Positions 1 through 4,737 of a DNA stretch of 6,969 bases are shown one piece after another. The position numbers were made by a program, and so were the translations under genes. Below the pieces are notes generated by a model, which saw only the letters and a program-made list of their open reading frames with translations, did no database searches and was not told the origin of the DNA. Source of the DNA: Candidatus Hydrogenedentota bacterium (GTDB lineage: Bacteria; Hydrogenedentota; Hydrogenedentia; Hydrogenedentales; SLHB01); NCBI GenBank assembly GCA_013349485.1, contig DUZM01000253.1:1-6969 (forward strand), written 5' to 3'. The stretch's first letter is position 1. Each line of letters begins with the position of its first letter.

Positions 1-153
1 ATCCTCGGCGTCGGCATGGTTGCCCAACTGCGCATACGCCACGGCATGCGCCATCGGCAGATAGCGCTTGACCAACGCGCCGAACTCATCGCGCCTGCCT
101 GCAAGCACCCGGGCGATTACCTCGCCGTCCGTCCGCCGTTTCCACCAAACCAT
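1..153 (-). CDS. ECF-type RNA polymerase sigma factor, N-terminal part (runs off left edge)
   Basis: Read on the minus strand from ATG at 153, this gives 51 codons that stay open to the window edge. After a short basic lead (MVWWKRRTDGEV) comes a sequence typical of sigma-70 region 2.1-2.2 in extracytoplasmic-function sigma factors: FGALVKRYLPMAHAVAYAQL at residues 24-43, then GNHADAED, the usual lead into DVxQE. Such proteins bind core RNA polymerase and direct it to a small set of promoters, usually under an anti-sigma factor or another signal. Region 4 and any anti-sigma gene would lie outside the window. The start is supported by AAGGAG (minus strand, plus positions 164-169) ten bases upstream; an out-of-frame ATG at 160 closes after 24 codons. 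The gene is divergent from everything to its right. Family assignment rests on region 2 only, so the ECF subgroup cannot be named. Confidence 0.85.
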   Translation of the reverse strand, partial: MVWWKRRTDGEVIARVLAGRRDEFGALVKRYLPMAHAVAYAQLGNHADAED

Positions 154-202
154 GCCGCATCAACTCCTTCTACGCTCTAGACTACACCAGAACCGTTCTG
201 AG

Positions 203-229
203 GACACCTCCACCCGGACAGGTTTGACA
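203..229 (-). promoter_or_regulatory. Candidate ECF-type (possibly autoregulated) promoter of the sigma gene
   Basis: On the minus strand the sequence reads TGTCAAA, then 16 bases, then TGTC, ending about 50 bases before the sigma start codon. ECF promoters often have a TGTC-type -35 box and a short GTC-type -10 box at this spacing; the motif described for ECF41 is TGTCACA-N16-CGTC. ECF genes commonly transcribe themselves. The motif and spacing are seen in the sequence; use by this particular sigma factor is inference. Confidence 0.4.
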
Positions 230-289
230 CGAAGAAGCTGGATATGGTGTCCGAACAAATGCAACTGATTTCGTAATCTATTGCTGTAC

Positions 290-318
290 TTGGCATTACA
301 AGCCCCAAATGCTATCAT
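290..318 (+). promoter_or_regulatory. Sigma-70-type extended -10 promoter inside copy A
   Basis: TTGGCA (290-295) serves as -35, with five of six consensus bases. A 17-bp spacer follows, then TATCAT (313-318) as -10, again five of six. TGC at 310-312 gives an extended -10. The same boxes, spacer length and TGC occur at the matching place in copy B, which strongly supports function. Transcription would begin near 325 and leave a leader of roughly 190 nt before the GH172 start. Confidence 0.65.
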
Positions 319-336
319 TTTCACTACGTCATAGGA

Positions 337-383
337 AGGCAGATTTGCCTGCCTAAAGCCTGTATACGAAGAAACTTCTTATG
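337..383 (+). promoter_or_regulatory. Two-hairpin 5' leader structure, copy A
   Basis: Hairpin 1 is AGGCA (337-341) paired with TGCCT (346-350) around a 4-base loop. Hairpin 2 pairs 363-371 with 375-383 (TACGAAG against CTTCTTA plus two outer pairs) around AAA, with one C-T mismatch at 367/379. Both align with hairpins in copy B, and several stem differences keep pairing. I do not recognise a known riboswitch class. It could act in the RNA as a leader element or in DNA as an operator. Confidence 0.5.
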
Positions 384-439
384 CCGCCTATCTATCCGGT
401 CAGTGGAAACATTGGTTGCCAGGAGACAACACCGTCATT

Positions 440-496
440 TAACGCGCCGAACCGGCGGATTGAGCCGGATGCTGGCCGCCGAAGCGCAAACCGTTA
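440..496 (+). other. Imperfect palindrome resembling a degenerate attC site
   Basis: Outer arms TAACG (440-444) and CGTTA (492-496) pair, then CGC (445-447) with GCG (484-486), then CGGCGG (453-458) with CCGCCG (476-481), capped by AGC/GCT (463-465 with 471-473). The left box ATTTAAC (437-443) fits the integron R'' pattern RYYYAAC. The right box GTTATCC (493-499) departs from GTTRRRY at two positions. Length and nested-arm layout suit attC, but no integrase is visible. It could equally be a stable leader hairpin just before the ribosome-binding site. Confidence 0.3.
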
Positions 497-517
497 TCCG
501 AAAGGATGTGTAGAGAA

Positions 518-2086
518 ATGAATATAGCGAGTATTGCTGACTTGTTTGACTTGGGGAATTTGCCCGCGCGTAAGCGATTTCGCGCCTACATGGCAAGTAG
601 TTATGACCGAGAAGGCGGCAACTATGACTGGGGCAATTATGAACAAGTTATCGGGCAGGACGGGATCGTCATGGATGTTGATGGGCCGGGGCTTATTACC
701 CGTATCTGGTCGGCCAATCCCGCCGGAGCGATCAGAATCTACCTTGACGGAAGCGAGTCGCCAGCTATCGACGAGCCCTTTGAGCAATTCCTCGAGCGAT
801 CCCCTCTGCATTGGGGCGCCGGCTGGTTGCGAAGGGGTACGCCCGAAATCGAGGCTGCCGTCGCTGCTCTCAAGCCGCTGGGCCACACTTCCTACTGCCC
901 CATCCCTTTTAACAACGGGTGTAAGATCGTATTGTCTCCCGCGCCGCACGTGTACTACCAAGTCAACTACGTGCTTTGCGATGCGCCGCACGGCCTGCCA
1001 ACATTTTCTGCGAAGACCTTGGAATCCCTCACAAGTGAGCTTCTCCTCATGATAAACCGACTAACGCAGTGTCGCGACCAGTCCGCCGTCGGGGAGCATG
1101 CCAATGGTCGGTGCGTAGTAAGGGCTGGCGAAAGACATCTGATGTTTGACCATTCGGGGCCGCTTACCATCAGCGCATTGAAAGTCAAGTTACCGTGGCC
1201 GGGAGACGAGGTAAAGGCCAAACATCTTAAAGAGAACCTTCTGATTAGAGCGTATTGGGACGAGGACTTGTCTATCGAGGGCCTTCCGGAGCGCCGGCGA
1301 CCGTCCGTGAAGAGTCCTTTGGCCGCGTTCTTCATGGACTTTGGTGCGTTTGAGTCCTACGAGACAGCAGCTATTTGCAGACGAGGAATGGAGTATGCCT
1401 GTTATTTCCCAATGCCGGTTCGTAAGCGAGCAGTGATCGAGTTGTGGAACGCCTCATGTCTCGATACCGATGAGATAGAGTACGAAATCGAGTACACGAA
1501 TCAATCGGTCTGGAATGAGGACCTTTGTCACTTCAAGGCCCTTTACCACGGTGAAGATTCCACCTTTGGCTATGACCTCGGCAACTACCGGGACGAAGTC
1601 ATGTATCTACGCAACCAGACCGGCGCTCATAATTATCCTATACTGAGAGCCCATGGCGCGGGCCATTTTGTTGGGTGTTGCTTTCACGTGGATCTTTCAG
1701 AGACGCCGTATCATCGGGCTGGCGGGGAAGCGGACGAGGCCGTCTTTGTAGACGATGAGCCCGAAAGAACAATGTGGGGCACTGGTAATGAAGATTACGT
1801 GAACGACGCTTGGGGGTTTCATCCGGTCATAGCACCTTTGTCGGGCGGCAGGGCGTTTGGGGCGCCAAACGCCTTCTTCGGTAACGCCTTTTTCGGTTAT
1901 CGGTTTCATCTTTCGGACTGCGTGCCTTTTAGTCGGAAAATTGCGTTCACACTTGAGCACGGTTCCAGCAATAACTGTACAGGTCTCTATCGCAGTGTGG
2001 CCTATTACTACATGAAGCCGGCCGGCCGAAACGTTTTTGTTGACGGAGTGCCGCCAAGGCGCATGAATCGTTATTTCTCAATGTGA
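518..2086 (+). CDS. GH172 / DUF2961 family protein, probable intracellular carbohydrate-active enzyme
   Basis: The 522-residue product has no signal peptide or membrane segment, so it is probably cytoplasmic. DUF2961 proteins form glycoside hydrolase family 172; characterised members act on fructofuranose- or arabinofuranose-containing glycans, and substrates vary. Family blocks appear in order: SSYDREGGNYDW (28-38), DVDGPGLITRIW (53-64), RIYLDGSESPAIDEPF (73-88), CPIPFNNGCKIVLS (127-140), YYQVNY (146-151), SPLAAFFMDFGAFESY (266-281), FPMPVRKRAVIELWN (297-311), GTGNEDYVNDAWGF (421-434) and HGSSNNCTGLYRSVAYYY (481-498). The GTGNEDY segment includes a Glu of the kind expected in the active site, but I cannot assign catalytic residues with certainty. 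An in-frame ATG at 506 is possible, but AAAGG at 501-505 abuts it; the same box sits a workable distance from 518, so 518 is preferred. A promoter-leader repeat lies upstream. Family is confident, substrate unknown. Confidence 0.9.
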   Translation: MNIASIADLFDLGNLPARKRFRAYMASSYDREGGNYDWGNYEQVIGQDGIVMDVDGPGLITRIWSANPAGAIRIYLDGSESPAIDEPFEQFLERSPLHWGAGWLRRGTPEIEAAVAALKPLGHTSYCPIPFNNGCKIVLSPAPHVYYQVNYVLCDAPHGLPTFSAKTLESLTSELLLMINRLTQCRDQSAVGEHANGRCVVRAGERHLMFDHSGPLTISALKVKLPWPGDEVKAKHLKENLLIRAYWDEDLSIEGLPERRRPSVKSPLAAFFMDFGAFESYETAAICRRGMEYACYFPMPVRKRAVIELWNASCLDTDEIEYEIEYTNQSVWNEDLCHFKALYHGEDSTFGYDLGNYRDEVMYLRNQTGAHNYPILRAHGAGHFVGCCFHVDLSETPYHRAGGEADEAVFVDDEPERTMWGTGNEDYVNDAWGFHPVIAPLSGGRAFGAPNAFFGNAFFGYRFHLSDCVPFSRKIAFTLEHGSSNNCTGLYRSVAYYYMKPAGRNVFVDGVPPRRMNRYFSM

Positions 2087-2132
2087 AACGCCTGTCCGGG
2101 AAGGCCGGTGATTCTGTAATCTGTTTTCCGGT

Positions 2133-2161
2133 TTGGCGTTACAGGCCGCAGATGCTATGAT
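2133..2161 (+). promoter_or_regulatory. Sigma-70-type extended -10 promoter inside copy B
   Basis: TTGGCG (2133-2138) is four of six for -35. A 17-bp spacer follows, then TATGAT (2156-2161), five of six for -10, preceded by TGC (2153-2155) as an extended -10 element. It matches copy A box for box. Transcription would start near 2169 and give a leader of about 85 nt for the membrane-protein gene. Confidence 0.65.
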
Positions 2162-2179
2162 CTTGGTTGGATCATTAAT

Positions 2180-2226
2180 GGGCAGGCCTGCCCGCCTACA
2201 GTGATCGTACGAAGAAGCTTCGTATG
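2180..2226 (+). promoter_or_regulatory. Two-hairpin 5' leader structure, copy B
   Basis: Hairpin 1 lies in the perfect 14-base palindrome GGGCAGGCCTGCCC (2180-2193), giving a 5-bp stem and a GGCC loop. Hairpin 2 centres on TACGAAGAAGCTTCGTA (2208-2224), a perfect 7-bp stem around AAG, extended by a G-U pair and a C-G pair to 2206-2226. Against copy A, the first stem's outer pair changes from A-U to G-C, and in the second the outer two change from U-G/A-U to C-G/G-U. The end of hairpin 2 is about 15 bases before the ribosome-binding site, so it could influence translation. Confidence 0.5.
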
Positions 2227-2254
2227 GAGAAGTTCGGCAAAGAGGGACTGAACA

Positions 2255-2923
2255 ATGAATTCGCCTCCTAGATTTGCATGGGTGATTAGGATTCTGGCTG
2301 GCCTCGCAATTTGTGTCAGCCTGTTCTGGCTATGGAACGTATCACCGCCTTGGTTCAGCTTCTTTGACACATCCCAATCCGATGCGGGCATACCATTTAG
2401 AATACTCATGCCTATCTTCATGGGCTTGCCAGCATTTTTTGGCCTGTACTTCGGCTACCAGGGGATTCGCAGGACTGACGCTGCAACGATAAAGGGTCTT
2501 GTTGCCTCTTATTGTGTTGGTCTCGCATACTTTCTGGCAGTGTTCCTGGACATCAGGATGAGGACATCTTCTGGCTTGAGCGAAGACTTTACACTCAACC
2601 TTAGTGCCTTTCTCGTGAGTATCATTGCAGTAAGTATTTATTGGTTTACAAGCAGGTACTTGCTTCGCTCACTTGGCCATCGGTGCCCTACTGTCAGACA
2701 GTCGTTGCCGAAGTGGCCTATTGGCCTCAGTGCATTTTTCCTGTTGCAAGCAACCCTAAGTATGGTTCGCGACATCGTTCCAGTCGAGCGACGGGATGGG
2801 CATATTCATATTGTTTGCTTTATTGGCGCCGTAGTACTCGCTGTATCGGTTTTCAAGTTGGGTGTCTGGTTGTTTGCCAAACAGAAACCGGTAGCCGAAC
2901 CAACGGTTCCAGCCAACTCCTGA
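2255..2923 (+). CDS. Multi-pass inner-membrane protein of unknown function
   Basis: I do not recognise this 222-residue protein. Hydrophobic segments are visible at about residues 9-29, 48-69, 81-99, 115-133, 155-171 (weaker) and 184-207, suggesting five or six membrane helices. Short charged loops (IRRTDAATIK at 71-80, VPVERRDGH at 175-183) separate them, and the C-terminal tail is short and polar. There is no catalytic motif, periplasmic domain or clear signal peptide. The ATG at 2255 follows GAGGG (2242-2246) with an 8-base gap. It has its own promoter-leader copy, so it need not depend on GH172 transcription. The GNAT gene follows after 86 bases and may share its transcript. It could be a small transporter-like or stress membrane protein; nothing here decides. 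Confidence 0.7.
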   Translation: MNSPPRFAWVIRILAGLAICVSLFWLWNVSPPWFSFFDTSQSDAGIPFRILMPIFMGLPAFFGLYFGYQGIRRTDAATIKGLVASYCVGLAYFLAVFLDIRMRTSSGLSEDFTLNLSAFLVSIIAVSIYWFTSRYLLRSLGHRCPTVRQSLPKWPIGLSAFFLLQATLSMVRDIVPVERRDGHIHIVCFIGAVVLAVSVFKLGVWLFAKQKPVAEPTVPANS

Positions 2924-2946
2924 ACGCGCGGCCGATCCAAACGTTC
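2922..2946 (+). other. Short inverted arms at gene junction (GAACG...CGTTC)
   Basis: GAACG (2922-2926) overlaps the TGA stop of the preceding gene and pairs with CGTTC (2942-2946). GCCGA (2931-2935) and TCGGC (2945-2949) offer an alternative 5-bp stem. The right arm runs straight into CGGCGAAGGA, whose AAGGA (2951-2955) is a ribosome-binding site. The same arrangement recurs before 3754. It is too short for a normal attC and lacks the T-run of an intrinsic terminator. Confidence 0.35.
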
Positions 2947-2962
2947 GGCGAAGGACGAGACA

Positions 2963-3028
2963 ATGAAGAGTCGAATTCTGCCCCGATTGCTGTATTGGCA
3001 AGGGTCATCATGGGTCAACGTTCGATAG
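2963..3028 (+). CDS. Small upstream ORF (21 codons) overlapping the GNAT start; possible leader peptide
   Basis: ATG at 2963 follows AAGGA (2951-2955) with an ideal 7-base gap and encodes 21 residues beginning MKSRILPRLLYWQ, ending at TAG 3026-3028. It overlaps the GNAT start (3010) by 19 bases in another frame, so ribosomes finishing here could reinitiate on GNAT. Alternatively it marks an ancestral start for the downstream gene, lost by frameshift, or chance. No homologue is recognised. The ribosome-binding context is the main support. Confidence 0.35.
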   Translation: MKSRILPRLLYWQGSSWVNVR

Positions 3029-3621
3029 CCCTTCGGGCCGCCAACCCGACGTTCGATGAGGGTCTGTCATTTGCCCGGTATCTCGACGAAGCGGCCGAGG
3101 GTTTCTTTCGCTTTATGCTCGGCCGCCGGTTCAGGCACATAATCGCTACGGCCTTTACCCAGCCCGACCACGACCTGTCGTACCAGAACGTAACCTTTGC
3201 AGAACGTGACAACGTCATCGTCGGAATGGTCTCGGGCTTCACCGCCGAGCAACATCGCCGTTCCTCACGCCGACCCTTGAAGCAGGCTGCGGGCCGGCGA
3301 AATCTACGGATGAGGATTGTGTTGATACTGTTTGCGCCGCTCATGCGAATCATCGACTCAATCTCCGACGGCGATTTCTACCTTCAGGCCATCGCCGTTG
3401 ACAAAGAACTTCGCGGCGATGGCGTTGGCACGGTCTTGATGGACTACTTTGAACAGCGGGCTCGTGCGAGTGGAGCAACTCGACTGTCCCTTGATGTCTC
3501 AGCCAAGAATGAGGGAGCCCGTCGGTTCTACGAGCGCCGCGGGATGAGCGTCGGGTCACAGTGGCCAAAGCGCTTGCCCATACCAGCGTTAAAGTTTTAT
3601 CGAATGACAAAGATGCTTTAG
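3010..3621 (+). CDS. GNAT family N-acetyltransferase
   Basis: The 203-residue protein transfers an acetyl group from acetyl-CoA to an amine on an unknown acceptor, acting in the cytoplasm. The acetyl-CoA binding motif A is clear: YLQAIAVDKELRGDGVG (124-140), with the R-x-x-G-x-G pyrophosphate loop at R135, G138 and G140, then a helix TVLMDYFEQRARASG. Motif B follows: LSLDVSAKNEGARRFYERRG (159-178), with N167, Y174 and G178. A preceding strand pair (VTFAERDNVIVGMVSGF, 61-77) completes the fold. The N-terminal 50 residues (RYLDEAAEGFFRFMLGRRF) are presumably acceptor-facing. ATG 3010 follows AAGGG (3000-3004) with a 5-base gap. The reading frame stays open upstream to 2641, but that part lies over another gene and is not protein-like. 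Acceptor unknown; could be an antibiotic, polyamine or protein amine. Confidence 0.9.
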   Translation: MGQRSIALRAANPTFDEGLSFARYLDEAAEGFFRFMLGRRFRHIIATAFTQPDHDLSYQNVTFAERDNVIVGMVSGFTAEQHRRSSRRPLKQAAGRRNLRMRIVLILFAPLMRIIDSISDGDFYLQAIAVDKELRGDGVGTVLMDYFEQRARASGATRLSLDVSAKNEGARRFYERRGMSVGSQWPKRLPIPALKFYRMTKML

Positions 3622-3718
3622 ACTCGGAACGGTTGACATCTCTGACGGCGGATTCAAGAATGACCATGATACAATGTATGAAACGGCGCATCAGCGGCGT
3701 AGCGAGCGTCCTCACGGG

Positions 3719-3742
3719 GCCGCTCAACGCAACGTTAGCGGC
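3719..3742 (+). promoter_or_regulatory. Strong hairpin abutting the ribosome-binding site of the next gene
   Basis: GCCGCT (3719-3724) and AACG (3726-3729) pair with CGTT (3733-3736) and AGCGGC (3737-3742). This gives ten base pairs with one bulged C and a CAA loop. The ribosome-binding site GAAGG begins at the very next base (3743), so folding would lie against it. There is no T-run, so it is not an intrinsic terminator. It may modulate translation, or be a collapsed cassette-junction palindrome. Confidence 0.45.
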
Positions 3743-3753
3743 GAAGGGGAACT

Positions 3754-4464
3754 ATGACTCAGGATCTGCAGAGGCTTAGGGATCGCGCCCTTAGGCGCGT
3801 CGAACAATACCTTCGCACGAAAGGTACGCCCAGATTGCACATGTTCATCATTGTTTCTGCAACGGGCGCCGCGGGCTTTCTTGCCTCTTTCGTCATGCTC
3901 AAAGCGGGTGTTGGGAGCATGTGCGTTCGCTACCCGCTCGCTGTTGGCATCGCCTATCTGGTGTTCCTCGCACTGCTCCGAATATGGCTGAGCGGCTGTG
4001 CGATGTTCGACGATTCTCAAGTCGGTCCGGTTGACGCTCTCCAAGCTGTAGATGCTCTTGCGGATGCCTCACATGCAGCCGCTAGCGACGTCCCTAGCGT
4101 TGAGGCTGGAGGCGCAACCGGCGGAGAGGCCCTAGGCGCTCTTGACATGGACGAATTCCTTTTCATCGTTATTGCCGTTGCCGCGCTATGCGCTGGGTTT
4201 TTGGTCTGCCTGTATGTCGTGTGGACGGCCCCCGCGCTGCTGGCCGAGGTGCTGGTGGACGGGATTGTCATGTGCAGAGTGTATAAGAGGCTCCGAATCA
4301 ACGCTCAATCCTACTGGCTGTTCGGGGCGCTACGCCGGACCTGGTTCCCAGTATTCTTGGTGGCGCTGTTCTTTGCGCTGGCGGGGTTCGCCATGCAGCA
4401 GATCGTACAGGATGCAAAATCCATCGGACCCGTAATAAGCTATATTGCAGATAAGGTCCGGTAA
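3754..4464 (+). CDS. Conserved hypothetical four-helix inner-membrane protein
   Basis: The 236-residue product starts with a basic, probably helical stretch (residues 1-29, with LRDRALRRVEQYLRTKG). Membrane segments follow at about 30-49, 60-80, 134-157 and 197-214. Residues 84-132 form a low-complexity loop rich in Ala, Gly, Asp and Ser. The blocks VRYPLAVGIAYLVFLALLRIWL (58-79, hydrophobic), AEVLVDGIV (164-172) and GALRRTWFPVFLVALFFALAG (191-211) resemble, from memory, a hypothetical family found in proteobacteria and other environmental bacteria. No function is known to me. ATG 3754 has GAAGG (3743-3747) six bases upstream. The GNAT gene ends 132 bases earlier and the next start lies 273 bases later. 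The protein may be a scaffold or stress membrane protein; nothing in the sequence shows enzymatic activity. Confidence 0.75.
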   Translation: MTQDLQRLRDRALRRVEQYLRTKGTPRLHMFIIVSATGAAGFLASFVMLKAGVGSMCVRYPLAVGIAYLVFLALLRIWLSGCAMFDDSQVGPVDALQAVDALADASHAAASDVPSVEAGGATGGEALGALDMDEFLFIVIAVAALCAGFLVCLYVVWTAPALLAEVLVDGIVMCRVYKRLRINAQSYWLFGALRRTWFPVFLVALFFALAGFAMQQIVQDAKSIGPVISYIADKVR

Positions 4465-4524
4465 AACGCCCAACCGGGAATGCGGTACTGCCTAGTTACG
4501 TCCTGTATCGCACCAAGCAACCAG

Positions 4525-4554
4525 TTGACGCCAGCAATGATCTCAGTGTATGGT
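4525..4554 (+). promoter_or_regulatory. Weak candidate sigma-70 promoter for the subtilase gene
   Basis: TTGACG (4525-4530, five of six) is followed after 18 bases by TATGGT (4549-4554, four of six). It is the best promoter-like pair in the 4465-4737 gap and would give a leader of about 175 nt. It shows no similarity to the promoter-leader repeats upstream, so support is limited to box similarity. Confidence 0.25.
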
Positions 4555-4628
4555 TATCATGCCACCTGATATGTGCGCATCCGTCAACCGATGCCGGATT
4601 GCGGCTGTTAAGAGAACAAGAGAGGTTG

Positions 4629-4640
4629 CTGCGGCCGCAG
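4629..4640. other. 12-bp perfect palindrome in the subtilase upstream region
   Basis: CTGCGGCCGCAG is self-complementary. Its right part, GGCCGCAGT (4633-4641), recurs at 4692-4700, 59 bases downstream. It could be a dimeric regulator site or chance in GC-rich sequence. Nothing else in the 4465-4737 gap is recognisable; I see no small gene there. Confidence 0.25.
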
Positions 4641-4737
4641 TTAGGACAAGTCGGATTGGACGGTGTGCAAGCGGACGGGCCTAGTGTGTTTGGCCGCAGT
4701 AGACCAAAGGGTTGTGGCCGTTGCTGGGAGGCTTAGA

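Larger units (their letters stand above)
266..383 (+). repeat. Promoter-leader repeat, copy A
   Basis: This 118-bp segment aligns without any gap to 2109-2226 (constant offset 1843), with 78 of 118 positions identical by hand count. Matching is strongest over the promoter -10 and upstream spacer (296-318), the TGCC-GCCTA block (346-355) and the terminal hairpin (365-383). It lies ahead of the GH172 gene, while copy B lies ahead of an unrelated membrane-protein gene. It is therefore a regulatory unit, or a dispersed repeat carrying one, and not a by-product of gene duplication. Confidence 0.8.
2109..2226 (+). repeat. Promoter-leader repeat, copy B
   Basis: Second copy of the 118-bp element at 266-383, again in direct orientation and again shortly before a gene. 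It begins 22 bases after the GH172 stop codon and ends 28 bases before the next start codon. Whereas copy A is followed by about 134 bases of extra leader, copy B leads almost directly into the ribosome-binding site. Confidence 0.8.

Noticed and set aside
494..991. 165-codon minus-strand frame, and a second plus frame at 534-1052
   Set aside because: Both overlap the GH172 gene, whose family blocks are intact in its own frame.
2090..2105. Intrinsic terminator after the GH172 gene
   Set aside because: GCC...GGC can fold weakly but no T-run follows; no convincing intrinsic terminator was found after any gene in the window.
2641..3009. N-terminal extension of the GNAT reading frame by 123 codons
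   Set aside because: It overlaps the upstream membrane-protein gene out of frame, lacks a ribosome-binding site at 2641, and GNAT proteins are normally near 150-200 residues, as obtained from ATG 3010.
3633..3675. TTGACA (3633-3638) with AAGAAT or TACAAT as a promoter for the 3754 gene
   Set aside because: AAGAAT at 17-bp spacing lacks the essential first T, and TACAAT (3670-3675) is 31 bp away; neither gives a convincing pair.
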